Source of the DNA: DATJYV01 sp035499415
GTDB taxonomy: Bacteria; Bacteroidota; Ignavibacteria; UBA10030
Assembly (NCBI GenBank): GCA_035499415.1
Contig: DATJYV010000029.1
Span: 1 to 64,000 of the forward strand
Reading direction: 5' to 3'
Length of the DNA stretch: 64,000 nt
Shown: piece by piece, positions 8,720 through 18,090 of the stretch
Layout of the letters: every line of letters begins with the position of its first letter
How positions within the stretch are numbered: position 1 is the stretch's first letter
Notes under the pieces: generated by a model
The model's database searches: none
Seen by the model: the letters and a program-made list of their open reading frames with translations, nothing else
What the model was told of the DNA's origin: nothing
Made by a program: the position numbers and the translations under genes

Positions 8720-10005
8720 GGAGTGCCTCCTTGCGCGCTCTGTTCGATGGGACGGAACGGCACGAGCCAGGTGATCAGAAACGACGGGATGGTTGCCAAC
8801 ATGATCCAGATGAAAAACTCCTTGTAGCCCAGAAAATCACTCACATATCCGCTGATCATCGACGGGAGAAGAAATCCCAGCTGCATGAGAGATGTGGCGA
8901 ACGCGTAATGCGCCATCTTGTACCGGCCGGGTGCGATTTGCTGCATCATGAAAAGCGTCAGGCCGACGAAGCCGAACCCGTATCCAAAGTACTCACACAC
9001 GACGAGGATGGAGGTCAGCGGAAAACTCGTCGGCTGGGCGATGGCGAGATACGCGTAGACGGCGAACGGGATGTTAAAAAATGCGCAGAGGACGATGAGG
9101 GCTTTCCGCAGGCCGCGGTTCGCGGTGTAGTAGCCCGAGAGAATCGAGCCGAGAATGAATGCGAGGGGCGGGAAAAAGCCGTACAAGAGTCCGACATCCT
9201 CCGTCGAGAGCCCCAACCCGCCGATGTCGCGCGAGGCACGCATGAAGAGCGGCACAATCTTGATCGCCTGCCCCTCCGCAAACCGGTAGAACACGAGAAA
9301 CATGATCGCCCACGCGATATATTTCTTTCCGAAAAAAGTCCGAACGACATCCCAGAAGATGGACATCGATTCCCGAAACGATTTGACTCCACCCGACCGT
9401 CCCCCCGATGGAAGGAACCGCCAGTGGTACGCGCTCAGGAGCACAAGGATGCAACCGAAGCTCGCCATGACGATCGTCCACGCGATGACCACGCCGTAGC
9501 TCTTCTCCAGTCTGCCGGCAAGGTAGACGAACGCTCCCTGGGAGAGGACTTTACCGACGTTGTAGAATGCTCCCTGCCATCCGACGTACCGGGCTTGCTG
9601 CTGGTCCGACAGAACGGTGATGTAGACGCCGTCCGCCGCAGTGTCATGCACTGCCGAATTGATTGCGACAAGGCCAAACAAGACGATGCTCCACGTAAAA
9701 TAGTCGGGGAGATGGAGCGAAAGCGCGAGCAAACCAAACGAAATTCCCCCGAGGAATTGCGTCATGAGGACGAAATACTTTTTGGTCTTGAACATTTCCA
9801 ACAGCGGCCCCCAGATGGGCTTCAAAGCCCAGGGGATGGTGACGATGCTGGTGAAAAAGGCGATCCGCGCATCGCTCAAACCGAGACTCTTATACATCAG
9901 CACCGACACGACATTGACGACAACGAAAGGCAGACCTTCGGCCGTATAGAGCGTGGGCACCCAGAGGGCAGGATTGCGAAGTACCGGTTTTTCGGGCGCT
10001 ATCAT
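8716..10005 (-). CDS. AmpG-like MFS permease, probable chito-oligosaccharide importer
   Basis: A 429-residue, roughly 12-helix major facilitator protein of the inner membrane. The N-terminal stretch LYTAEGLPFVVVNVVSVLMY and IPWALKPIWGPLLE is typical of AmpG-like permeases, which import GlcNAc-anhydroMurNAc sugars in proton symport. It is flanked by two GH18 genes and followed by chitobiose phosphorylase. I therefore infer import of (GlcNAc)2 or short chito-oligosaccharides rather than muropeptides. It starts 13 bp after the T9SS GH18 gene and overlaps the next GH18 by 4 bp. The fold is sure; the substrate is a context inference. Confidence 0.85.
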   Translation of the reverse strand: MIAPEKPVLRNPALWVPTLYTAEGLPFVVVNVVSVLMYKSLGLSDARIAFFTSIVTIPWALKPIWGPLLEMFKTKKYFVLMTQFLGGISFGLLALSLHLPDYFTWSIVLFGLVAINSAVHDTAADGVYITVLSDQQQARYVGWQGAFYNVGKVLSQGAFVYLAGRLEKSYGVVIAWTIVMASFGCILVLLSAYHWRFLPSGGRSGGVKSFRESMSIFWDVVRTFFGKKYIAWAIMFLVFYRFAEGQAIKIVPLFMRASRDIGGLGLSTEDVGLLYGFFPPLAFILGSILSGYYTANRGLRKALIVLCAFFNIPFAVYAYLAIAQPTSFPLTSILVVCEYFGYGFGFVGLTLFMMQQIAPGRYKMAHYAFATSLMQLGFLLPSMISGYVSDFLGYKEFFIWIMLATIPSFLITWLVPFRPIEQSAQGGTP

Positions 10006-10018
10006 CGTCCCATGTTAC

Positions 10019-11455
10019 TCATCGGGTCAGTATCATCTTTCCCGTCGCCACAAACCCGCCTGCGTCCATCCGGTAGTAGTACACGCCGCTGGCAATTCGC
10101 CGGGACGTTGCATCAAAAAGGACCGACCACGAGCCGGCCCCTTTCTCCGCATCCAGAAGGGTTGCGACCTCACGGCCCAGGATGTCGAAGACACGGATGG
10201 TCACGTGGGCGGAGATGGGAATCGTAAATCGGATGGTCGTCGACGGATTGAAGGGATTGGGGAAGTTTCGTTCGAGCGCATACGACACCGGCGCCGCCGG
10301 CAACGGAGCAAGGTCTATGGACGATGTTCCGAACATCTGGGAACAGACGACATCCATGAGGGGTTGAGATGACCCGACCACATCCTGCGTTATTTCCCAG
10401 ATCATGACTCCCGCCAGACCGTTGGTCTTCGCATACTGGCATTTGAGCGCAATCGACAGAGAGTCATCGAGCGTGATAATCCTCGCCGGCCGGTCGGAGA
10501 CATACAGAGGCGCGCTGGATCCCGCATCCCAGGTATATACCCACACCCCAGAACCTACACTGCTTAGAATATCCCGGTAGGCAAGGTCTTGTTCGCCCGT
10601 GTAGCTCGAATAGAGGACCGACGTTCCGAAGGACTTGCCGTAGAACGGCATGCCGAGGAGTATTTTGCTCTTGGATATACCTCGTGTCCCGACAAGGTAC
10701 TGATAGCTCAGATCGATGGAGTAATAATCGGGGTCAGTCAGCGGATCGGTGCCGGCGTACAGGGGGGCGTTGTGTCCCGCCAGGGAGCTCCAGCTGCCAT
10801 GAAAATCGTATTCCATCGCGTTGAACCAATCGACATACTGCTCGAGAGTTGAATAATCCCGCCACTGGCCGGACCAGGGGGACGCCCCCACAGCCATCGT
10901 CAGAAGCAGGGATGAATCTGCGGCTTGGAGAGCGGCACGCAGTTGTTTCACGAGACTTACTTCGTTTGCTTTGTCCGCGGCATTTGCAGGGCCTTCCCAG
11001 TCGAGATCGACTCCGTCGTAGTGACGGAAAGTGATCCACGAAACGACGTTCGCGGCGAATGCCTTCCGAAGGTTCGAGTCCGCTGCGACCGTGGCAAAGT
11101 TCGCCGCTTGTGTGGCTCCCGCCCCGCCGAGCGACAAAACGATCTTTCGGGAAGCCCGGTGTGTGGTGTTGATGAGAGCAGTATCGACACCCGACTCGCC
11201 GCTTGCGATCGACCCGTCGGCATTAGGCCAGTCGAACGCGTGAAAAATATGTGTGACCGCGGAGTAATTTATTCCGCCGGGGGGTAAAAAGGATTTGTTC
11301 CACATCGGATAGTATCCGGCGACGCGGTATTGCGCCGGAACGGGTACTCCGAGCAAGGCAAGAACCGAGAGCGCACAGAATCTCCCCTTCCATATCCTGC
11401 AGGGTTTCCACCACCTCAGAGCATGAACGCACATCGTCCGCAATTCCTGCGACAT
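10019..11455 (-). CDS. Secreted GH18 chitinase with type IX sorting domain
   Basis: A 478-residue protein. The signal peptide is unusually long in its basic n-region, and the hydrophobic core ends at VPVPAQ (about 42). The GH18 barrel has DGVDLDWE at 147-154 with Glu154 as acid. A C-terminal region from about residue 390, starting NFPNPFNPSTTIRF and ending in a VYYYRM and MILTR pattern, is a type IX secretion C-terminal domain. The enzyme should therefore be exported across the outer membrane and act on polymeric chitin outside the cell. GGGAGG lies five bases before the ATG at 11455; an overlapping GTG at 11458 is too close to it. A hairpin at 11501-11523 separates it from the upstream gene. 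Confidence 0.93.
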   Translation of the reverse strand: MSQELRTMCVHALRWWKPCRIWKGRFCALSVLALLGVPVPAQYRVAGYYPMWNKSFLPPGGINYSAVTHIFHAFDWPNADGSIASGESGVDTALINTTHRASRKIVLSLGGAGATQAANFATVAADSNLRKAFAANVVSWITFRHYDGVDLDWEGPANAADKANEVSLVKQLRAALQAADSSLLLTMAVGASPWSGQWRDYSTLEQYVDWFNAMEYDFHGSWSSLAGHNAPLYAGTDPLTDPDYYSIDLSYQYLVGTRGISKSKILLGMPFYGKSFGTSVLYSSYTGEQDLAYRDILSSVGSGVWVYTWDAGSSAPLYVSDRPARIITLDDSLSIALKCQYAKTNGLAGVMIWEITQDVVGSSQPLMDVVCSQMFGTSSIDLAPLPAAPVSYALERNFPNPFNPSTTIRFTIPISAHVTIRVFDILGREVATLLDAEKGAGSWSVLFDATSRRIASGVYYYRMDAGGFVATGKMILTR

Positions 11456-11500
11456 CACTGCCTCCCTTGTTTCGCAGTATCGCTCCTGCGTACAAGAACA

Positions 11501-11523
11501 GGAGGCACCGTCATGGTGCCTCC
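11501..11523 (-). terminator. Intra-operon hairpin
   Basis: GGAGGCACC and GGTGCCTCC form a perfect 9-bp stem with a five-base loop, 24 bp after the stop of the T9SS beta-helix gene. No strong U-tract follows on the minus strand. It may act as a partial terminator or 3' stabiliser, lowering expression of the GH18, MFS and GH94 genes relative to the surface protein. Confidence 0.6.
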
Positions 11524-11546
11524 CATTCAGTGAAATCAGTGGAACA

Positions 11547-13301
11547 TCACTTCAGCAGCATCATTTTTTGCGTGAGGCGCTTTCCGCTTTGTTCCAGCGA
11601 ATAGAGATAGACCCCGCTCGCGAGGTTGGACATGTCGACCTTCACGGTGTACGTGCCCGCCGCCTGGCTTTCGCCGTTGACGATCGTCTTCACGAGCTGA
11701 CCCAGGACGTTATAGACCTTGAGTGTCGTGGCGCCCGAAGCGTTCAGCGTGTAGCGAATGTTCGTGCTCGGATTAAACGGATTCGGATATGCCGGGGAGA
11801 GAGAGAATTCCGCCGGAATGACCGTCTGATGCGGGGTTTCGACTCCGGTCAGACCGTTGAACCAGAAGGGGTCGCCAATCGGAAGTCCGTCCGTGGCGCC
11901 GTTCTTGACCGTCGTGTTCGAATACTTCATGTCGTTCGCTTCCGGCAGGGGCCAGGTCGGCGTCCAGTTCGCGGCGTTCGAGACCTGAGTGAGATCGTAG
12001 CCGTACACTTGCGTCGTACCCAGACCGCTTCTCACCTGCGTGAACCAGTTCAGCAGGCCGACGCCGTTCACATTCCCCGCTCCGGCATTCAGGGCGCCGG
12101 TGATCGACGCTCCGTATCCGGGGTCAAGGTTCTGATTTCCGGATTGGGTGAACCCGGGCCAGGTTGTATGGTCGGTAAACATGTTCGTCGTCCGCGCGTT
12201 CATCCAGGTCACGGTGTAGATCGAGTCGACGTGCGCAGTGTCGTCCCAGGTCGTCCAGAAGTTCGTCAACGCCGTGGGCCAGAAGTAGAAGTTGTTCTTC
12301 ACTTCCACGACGCGGAGTTTTTCCGCCGCTGTGTCAACAAGCCCGTTCGTCACTTTCGGTAATCCCGGCTTCCAGGCAACAACCTTTGCCGAATCGAGCC
12401 AGTCGAAATCGATGATCGAGCCGACCGCGGGCGACCAGAGCTGGTCCCACCACGGGTATTCGGTCTTGTTGATACCGCCTGCCCAGGCACCGTAGAAGAT
12501 ATTGTTGTCGATCTTGGCCGTCGTGAGATTGAAGATAAAGAAAGGATTCTTAAAGGTGTAGACGATGCTATTGTGCGAGAAGTCGAAGTAGTTCACGAGC
12601 GCCGTTGTCACCGGGCATGCCGCATACCCGCTCACGCAGAGCATCGTGTTGTACTTCATGAGGAGGGTGTCCGTCGGGAACTTGCCGTTATAGTTCTCGT
12701 TCCGGATGACTTCTCCCACGTACCACTGGTTTGGCTGGGTCGTCATATTTCGGAACTTGCAGTTCGTGATGAAGAACTTGTCCCAGTTCCCGTCATAGCC
12801 AATCGCGAACTGTGACCACTGCTCGAACACGACATTATCGGCCGCGAAACGGATGCTGTCGCCCGATACCTGCACCGCCTGTCCCGAACCGTAGTTCACG
12901 ACGTTGTTGATCGCGATGCCGAGGAGATACAGATTCTTGAACAGGACGCTTGTGTGAGTCCCCGTAAAGGTCGTAAATACGCCGGGGATGGAGGCATCTC
13001 CGAGAACGTCCGGTTGAATGCACGGGAGTTTTCCCGTTCCCGCGGCCGGAACGCCCCAGAGGGTGAAGTTTTCCTTCGACGTGATGGTCGCGTCAAAGAT
13101 GTAGGTGGTGTCGGTGGACACCAGTTTGTAGAAATGGTGCGACCGCGTTCCGTTCGAAAGGGTGTCTCCACCGATTACCACGTCGATGGTCGGACCCTTC
13201 GCATAAACGAGCAGCGTATCGCCGGATGCGAGCATTCTTCCCGGCGCGAGGGCGATTGCCGCGATCGCGATGAGAATTGCTGCGGTGAATACGTGTTTCA
13301 T
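11547..13301 (-). CDS. Secreted beta-helix-like protein with type IX sorting domain
   Basis: 584 residues with a clean signal peptide (about 1-25) and AGGAGAG before the ATG. Residues about 90-330 show short N-rich strands (TSVLFKNLYLLGIAINNVV, NVVFEQWSQFAIGYDGN, KIDNNIFYGAW) as in right-handed parallel beta-helices of polysaccharide-binding or lyase proteins. The last 85 residues (YPNPFNPSTNIRYTL onward) are a T9SS C-terminal domain. No catalytic motif could be recognised. Its place between a TonB receptor and a T9SS chitinase suggests a cell-surface glycan-binding or processing protein, perhaps replacing the missing SusD. Function unknown; fold is a pattern-based guess. Confidence 0.75.
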   Translation of the reverse strand: MKHVFTAAILIAIAAIALAPGRMLASGDTLLVYAKGPTIDVVIGGDTLSNGTRSHHFYKLVSTDTTYIFDATITSKENFTLWGVPAAGTGKLPCIQPDVLGDASIPGVFTTFTGTHTSVLFKNLYLLGIAINNVVNYGSGQAVQVSGDSIRFAADNVVFEQWSQFAIGYDGNWDKFFITNCKFRNMTTQPNQWYVGEVIRNENYNGKFPTDTLLMKYNTMLCVSGYAACPVTTALVNYFDFSHNSIVYTFKNPFFIFNLTTAKIDNNIFYGAWAGGINKTEYPWWDQLWSPAVGSIIDFDWLDSAKVVAWKPGLPKVTNGLVDTAAEKLRVVEVKNNFYFWPTALTNFWTTWDDTAHVDSIYTVTWMNARTTNMFTDHTTWPGFTQSGNQNLDPGYGASITGALNAGAGNVNGVGLLNWFTQVRSGLGTTQVYGYDLTQVSNAANWTPTWPLPEANDMKYSNTTVKNGATDGLPIGDPFWFNGLTGVETPHQTVIPAEFSLSPAYPNPFNPSTNIRYTLNASGATTLKVYNVLGQLVKTIVNGESQAAGTYTVKVDMSNLASGVYLYSLEQSGKRLTQKMMLLK

Positions 13302-13470
13302 GATATCTCTCCTGTGGATGATTGATGTTCGGATACATTACCACACTCTGTACTTCCACTCGAACTGCTCCGGATCACCTCCCTTCCGCGTTTCTCCGAT
13401 GGATCGGTTCATGGATATCGTTGATTAGATTCGCTTCATCTTGGGAATTATTCCATGCGTCGACGATCGG

Positions 13471-16470
13471 TCAGAACTCCAGCCGCAGCCCCAGGTCGCC
13501 GGACAAACCGTACAGTTGCTCCGACTGCGGGTATCCGGCGGGGATCACGCTGGCGTCCCTGGCGCCGTTTATATTATTGATGTCGCCGTACACCTGGAGT
13601 CCGGTCCACGGAAGCTTCTGCTTGACCGAGATGTCCCAGCGCCGATAGCTTGAGGTGGTCGTCCGCAACTGCGGCCAGTAATTGGGGCCGGTGAAAATAT
13701 CTGCCTGGTACAGCATCGACGCGCGTATAGAGAATCCTTCAAAATCGTATCCGACCGAAAAGTTCACGATGTCATTCGGCTGGTCAAGGAGGCGGTCGGT
13801 AAATGACGTATCGACGTAAATCAATTGGCGGCCGTTTCTTTCCGTATTCGTGTAAGGATATTGCGCCTTGGAGTACGTGTGCGTGTAGTTGATATTCAGG
13901 ACGAGCCCGTCGAACGGATGCGGAAGGTACCAGAAGTGCGTCTGCCAATCTGCTTCAAGACCCCAATCGTTCACCTTGTAGGGATCGTTCACATACGTCG
14001 CAATGCTGTAAACGCCGTTCGGCGGTGAAGAAACCGGACCCGGGGGAAGATATGCGAGCGCCGCCGTGTCGCTCACGTTGAATGTCCATTGGTAGATGAG
14101 GTTGTCGATCTGCTTGAAGAATCCCCCCACCGTGAACAGTCCGATGCTGTTCTCGTAGAAGGAGAGATAGACATCGTAGTTGCGGGACCGGGAAGGAACG
14201 AGATTCGTATTGTTCCACGATATCGCGTTCCCGGTTGAGACATCGATGCGCGGCACGATGGCAATGTAGTCCGGGTATGCGAGGGTGTTCGAGTAGGAGA
14301 GTCGGACGTCGAACCAGGAAAGCGGTTTGTAGCGGAGGGAGACATCGGGAAGCCAATACGGGTGGTCGACCGTGATCGTGGTATCGTAATGCGAGTAGGC
14401 GCCGCCGGTGGCCGATGCCGTCGTCTGGTATCCGCGTGGAGCCGTGTAGCTTGTCCGGAGGTCCTGGTAGCGAATCCCCGGGATGATCGTAATGTCCGAT
14501 CCGAGAGCGAGGGTTGCCATGACGTAACCCGCCCCCTGATTCTCGTGCCCGCTGTAGTTGTTCGTGGTCGACGAATAATCGGAATGGAAATACGCGATCG
14601 CATCATTCTGGGCGATCAAATCCGCGCTGTTCCGAACGTAGTTCGCCATATCGGCGACCATGGGAAAGTCGAGCGGAAGGACCATGGGAAAATCGCCGTT
14701 CAGGAATTTTCCGTAGCTGAAATGCGGGTCCACAAACGGGGTGATCGGGATGCTTGTCGTCCCCGCGTACGGAGCCGTCGATGGAAAGTGTGTTGCGATG
14801 AGGTTGTCGACGTACCGCGCGCTTGCGAGACCAAGTCCCTGGCCGCTGAACTGGTCGTAAATGTATGAGCGCGTCTGATAGCGATACTTTCCGCCCGCCT
14901 TAAGCGTGGCATTGGCGACATCCCACAGGTTGACATTCGTCTCGAGGTCCAGAGACCCCGCGAAAGCCCGCTCCCGCGAGAAGCTGCTCGAGCTCACAAG
15001 GGAGCCAAGATACGTGGCATTGGTATCGTCGTTTGCCGCCTGGGCGACATACCTCGGATTGAGATTGATGACATTCGTGTACTGATTGAACCCCGCGGAC
15101 GCCTGTTGAAACCCCACGGTCCAATCGCCCGGGTTCTTTGTCTCGGTATAGGCATGCGAAAACTTTGCATTGATATGAAGAGGGTCGAGCTGCTGGTCGA
15201 CCGTCAATGCATTCGTCAGGATGTTCGTCGTGCTTCTCGAATAGGCCAGAGAGTACTGGTGGAGATTATCCGCAACGTCGAGAAATTCTCCGCGATTCTG
15301 GATATTTGTTGTCCCCCCGCTGCCAAAATTCATGAACGTGATTTTCCCGTCGGGAATTCGATAATCCAGCAGGAGCGTGCCGTTCGTGCGCTGGCGATCC
15401 CGCGAGATGTCGTTGAGGTTCAACCCTTTCGTGATGAAGTTGACGTAGTCCCCCGGGTGGTCAAATGAGCCGCCGTATTCGTTCGATGAGAGATTGCGCC
15501 TCTCAAGGTCCGCCTGTGCGAAGATGCCAAGAGACTGATCGTCAAAGAGTCGTCCTTCCACGCTTCCGACGTACTTGTAGTTGTTGTACGGCAGGCTTGC
15601 GTCGGAAAGTCCGGTGTATCCCCCTTCCGCGAGAACACTGAACCCAAGCCCCGCGGCCCCCTCGCGTCCGGCGCCGGCTTCGCGTAACTTGAAGTTCACC
15701 GTTCCGCCGAGCACGTCTCCATCCTGGTCGGCTGTCACGGTCTTTGAAACTTCGATCCCCTCGAGCATGTACGGGGAGATCATACTGAGGTCGGAGCTCC
15801 GGTCACTCTCCCCCGACGACGTCATCCGAACACCGTCGACCATGATCGCGTTGTATTTCGGCTGTAATCCCCGGACCACCACTTCTGTCCCTTCACCGCC
15901 GTTGCGGAGGACAAAAATTCCCGGGAGACGGCCGACCGCTTCCGCCGCGTTCGCATCGGGGAGTTCCTGGATGCGCGCAGCCGAAACGACATTGACGATC
16001 CGGTCCGAAGCAAGCTGTTCGTTGATCGCCTCCTTTTGCCCCTTTGCCTGTGCGGTCACGATCACTTCCTGTCCTTCGATCGCGACGGGGTCGAGCTTGA
16101 CGTCCAGGGATACATCGGCCCCCGCCTTGACTTCGGTCGGGAGCTCAAGGGTCTTGTAGCCCACATACGCGAACCGAATGGTGTAGGAACCCGGCGGGAC
16201 GTCGCGAATCGCATACTTTCCTTCTTCGTCCGTCGCCATGCCAAAACTCGTCCCCTCCAGCTGCACAGCGGCGGAAAAGAGCGGCTCTCCGGACACCGCA
16301 TCCCGGACGCGTCCCGAGATCGTGGGGTTCGACCCCGCTTTTGCACCGGCGACGGCACAGAGCGTCGCACAAAGAATCAACATCAATACTCCACCGCACA
16401 TGCTCCGGCTGCGCGGGCCGATGCCTCCGCGGTTTTCCATGTTGGGTCGCTTGTCATTCATTCGTGACAT
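13471..16470 (-). CDS. TonB-dependent receptor with carboxypeptidase-regulatory domain
   Basis: About 999 residues. A signal peptide (about 15-45) is followed by a CarboxypepD_reg beta-sandwich (ISGRVRDAVSGEPL onward). Then come a plug domain (VGRLPGIFVLRNGGEGTEVVVRG, IMVDGVRM, GIEVSKTVTADQDGDVLGG) and a 22-strand-like barrel ending in GLRLEF. The plug resembles the TonB-Xanth-Caul receptors that often take up oligosaccharides in glycan loci, rather than the SusC type. No SusD gene lies nearby. It starts 10 bp after the ROK stop if ATG 16470 is used (a TTG at 16491 would overlap the ROK gene). Likely outer-membrane importer of chito-oligosaccharides, by context. Confidence 0.9.
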   Translation of the reverse strand: MSRMNDKRPNMENRGGIGPRSRSMCGGVLMLILCATLCAVAGAKAGSNPTISGRVRDAVSGEPLFSAAVQLEGTSFGMATDEEGKYAIRDVPPGSYTIRFAYVGYKTLELPTEVKAGADVSLDVKLDPVAIEGQEVIVTAQAKGQKEAINEQLASDRIVNVVSAARIQELPDANAAEAVGRLPGIFVLRNGGEGTEVVVRGLQPKYNAIMVDGVRMTSSGESDRSSDLSMISPYMLEGIEVSKTVTADQDGDVLGGTVNFKLREAGAGREGAAGLGFSVLAEGGYTGLSDASLPYNNYKYVGSVEGRLFDDQSLGIFAQADLERRNLSSNEYGGSFDHPGDYVNFITKGLNLNDISRDRQRTNGTLLLDYRIPDGKITFMNFGSGGTTNIQNRGEFLDVADNLHQYSLAYSRSTTNILTNALTVDQQLDPLHINAKFSHAYTETKNPGDWTVGFQQASAGFNQYTNVINLNPRYVAQAANDDTNATYLGSLVSSSSFSRERAFAGSLDLETNVNLWDVANATLKAGGKYRYQTRSYIYDQFSGQGLGLASARYVDNLIATHFPSTAPYAGTTSIPITPFVDPHFSYGKFLNGDFPMVLPLDFPMVADMANYVRNSADLIAQNDAIAYFHSDYSSTTNNYSGHENQGAGYVMATLALGSDITIIPGIRYQDLRTSYTAPRGYQTTASATGGAYSHYDTTITVDHPYWLPDVSLRYKPLSWFDVRLSYSNTLAYPDYIAIVPRIDVSTGNAISWNNTNLVPSRSRNYDVYLSFYENSIGLFTVGGFFKQIDNLIYQWTFNVSDTAALAYLPPGPVSSPPNGVYSIATYVNDPYKVNDWGLEADWQTHFWYLPHPFDGLVLNINYTHTYSKAQYPYTNTERNGRQLIYVDTSFTDRLLDQPNDIVNFSVGYDFEGFSIRASMLYQADIFTGPNYWPQLRTTTSSYRRWDISVKQKLPWTGLQVYGDINNINGARDASVIPAGYPQSEQLYGLSGDLGLRLEF

Positions 16471-16480
16471 AGGCGTTCTT

Positions 16481-17710
16481 TCAGACTGCAATGCGATAGT
16501 CGGTGAACACGTACCCGATGATGAGGGATGCAGCCCCGAGGAGCGATGGAATCTCGGTCAGCGAGCTCGGGAGAACCTGGGCCGGTGTATGGTGGCGCAA
16601 TCTCGTATTTTTCTCCACACTCTGGGCGATGACGGGACGGAAGATATCCCATGCGAGCTTCGGCGTCCCCGCGACGATGACGGCTTCGGGGTCAAACGCT
16701 TTTACGAGGTTCGCGATGCCGATCCCTGCGTAGTGCGCAGCTTCGGACAACGTTTCCCGGGCTTCCGCCTCTCCGTTGTTCGATGCACGAAGAACGTCCT
16801 CAATCGTCGTTGGCGCAGGACGGCCTGGTGCTTTCCCCTTTCGGGAAAGATAGCTGTCGATGATCGCGGCATCCGACGCGTACGCTTCCCAACAGCCACG
16901 ACTTCCGCAGACGCACGGCCGCCCTCCCTCGACAAGTGTCATGTGACCCAACTCTCCCGCGGCGTGGGAGTATCCGTTGAGGATCCGGCCATGGATCGTT
17001 GCACCGACGCCGATACCGACGCCGAACGAAACGAAGACCAGGTCGTTCGAAGGAAGGTCGTGCGTCCCCAACAGGAGTTCTGCCAGAGCCGACGCTTTGG
17101 CGTCGTTCTCTGCGGACACGATCTCGACATCCGCGAGTTGCTCGCGGACCAGAGCTTCGAGGTCTACCCCCTCCCAATTCAGATTCATCGAATAAACAAC
17201 GCGCGCCTGTGAAGCATCGACGATCCCGGCCACCGTCACGCCGATTCCACGGAATTGGTGCGTTCCGACCGAGGCACGCATCATCATCAATTTCTTCATG
17301 CTTCGGCCGATAAGATCCCTCGGCGTGTCGGACTGCGTGGAGAGCTCGGAGCGGGCGCGAACCGTGCCGTCGATGTCGACGATGGCGATGCTCGTCGTCG
17401 GCGAGTTTAGGGAGATGGCGCCCACGAAATGACGGCCTTGCCGTACAGTGAGGTTTCTGGGATTCCGGCCGATCGCTTTTCGGAGGTCGGGGGACTCTGC
17501 AAGCAATTGCTCTTCAATCAGGGTTGCAACGATATCAGAGACGGTGCTCTTGTTCAATCGGGTGATGTCGGAGATTTTTGTTCGGGAGATTGGTTGATGC
17601 TGGCGAACGGAGTTGAGGATGATCGCGCGATTGATGTCTCGGGCGACCTTGGAATTGATCCGGGTTATGCGCTCGTGCCTTGGCTTTCTTTGGCGAACGA
17701 GGGACTTCAT
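16481..17710 (-). CDS. ROK-family transcriptional regulator with intact zinc motif
   Basis: 409 residues: an N-terminal winged helix-turn-helix (about 25-80, ISRTKISDITRLNKSTVSDIV) and a ROK sugar-kinase-like domain. The ROK zinc site is complete: His256 in AGELGH, then Cys266, Cys268 and Cys273 in CVCGSRGC. This places it with NagC/Mlc/XylR-type regulators that respond to sugars or sugar phosphates. It is the first gene of the chitin locus and lies 10 bp before the TonB receptor gene, so it probably controls that operon in response to a GlcNAc-derived ligand. Repressor versus activator cannot be told from sequence. Confidence 0.88.
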   Translation of the reverse strand: MKSLVRQRKPRHERITRINSKVARDINRAIILNSVRQHQPISRTKISDITRLNKSTVSDIVATLIEEQLLAESPDLRKAIGRNPRNLTVRQGRHFVGAISLNSPTTSIAIVDIDGTVRARSELSTQSDTPRDLIGRSMKKLMMMRASVGTHQFRGIGVTVAGIVDASQARVVYSMNLNWEGVDLEALVREQLADVEIVSAENDAKASALAELLLGTHDLPSNDLVFVSFGVGIGVGATIHGRILNGYSHAAGELGHMTLVEGGRPCVCGSRGCWEAYASDAAIIDSYLSRKGKAPGRPAPTTIEDVLRASNNGEAEARETLSEAAHYAGIGIANLVKAFDPEAVIVAGTPKLAWDIFRPVIAQSVEKNTRLRHHTPAQVLPSSLTEIPSLLGAASLIIGYVFTDYRIAV

Positions 17711-17805
17711 TTGACGACGATCAGTTCTAATTGGTTGGGAAGATTAACTTACTAACTCTACATGAAACAGATCGTCCCAAGAATGGGCTGGGTGAAGACA
17801 ATTAA

Positions 17806-17830
17806 TTAGTTTGTTGACAGAACCAACTAA
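17806..17830. promoter_or_regulatory. Candidate ROK operator (inverted repeat)
   Basis: The arms TTAGTTTGTT and AACCAACTAA are complementary at nine of ten positions across a five-base centre (GACAG). The repeat lies about 96 bp upstream of the ROK start and overlaps a TTGACA hexamer on the plus strand. ROK regulators bind AT-rich inverted repeats of this size, so autoregulation or control of the chitin operon is likely. No second perfect copy was found in the window. Confidence 0.5.
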
Positions 17831-17891
17831 TCGATGTTATGATTTTAACCCGTCCGTGTCAAGACAAAAATTGAGGCGTTTACCAAATTTG

Positions 17892-17905
17892 CGAAAGCGC
17901 TTCCA
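17892..17905. promoter_or_regulatory. LacI/CcpA-like palindromic site
   Basis: CGAAAGCGCTTCCA differs at two positions from the ideal catabolite site TGAAAGCGCTTTCA. No LacI-family gene is in the window, so if it is real the regulator is encoded elsewhere. A single isolated match of this quality can arise by chance. Confidence 0.25.
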
Positions 17906-18090
17906 TGAACCGGCAACTTCAGCCTCTCCGCCAGAGCCAGTCCCTCTGAGGAAAAGGTCGATTCACACGGGTCCCAGTGCCGTCAGGATTTTTGGGATGC
18001 GATTTTGGTGTTCAGCGGTGAGCGGTTACGCAAAGGAAGGGATGAAATATTTCGCCGCCCGACAGAGAATTCCTCTCGTTCATGCTAAAG

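Larger units (their letters stand above)
17711..18090. other. Regulatory intergenic region between two ROK genes
   Basis: A 380-bp gene-free stretch upstream of the chitin operon. It is locally AT-rich at 17735-17870, unlike its surroundings. It holds the inverted repeat at 17806-17830, a plus-strand TTGACA (17814-17819), 18-bp spacer and TATGAT (17838-17843) promoter-like pair, and the LacI-type-looking site at 17892-17905. The plus-strand promoter-like pair points toward no credible gene; it may drive an antisense RNA to the second ROK gene or be an accident of the palindrome. Confidence 0.5.

Noticed and set aside
8611..10227. Long 538-codon plus-strand frame
   Set aside because: It is the antisense of the MFS permease gene; the composition is Arg/Asp-rich shadow sequence, while the minus-strand frame has clear membrane helices.
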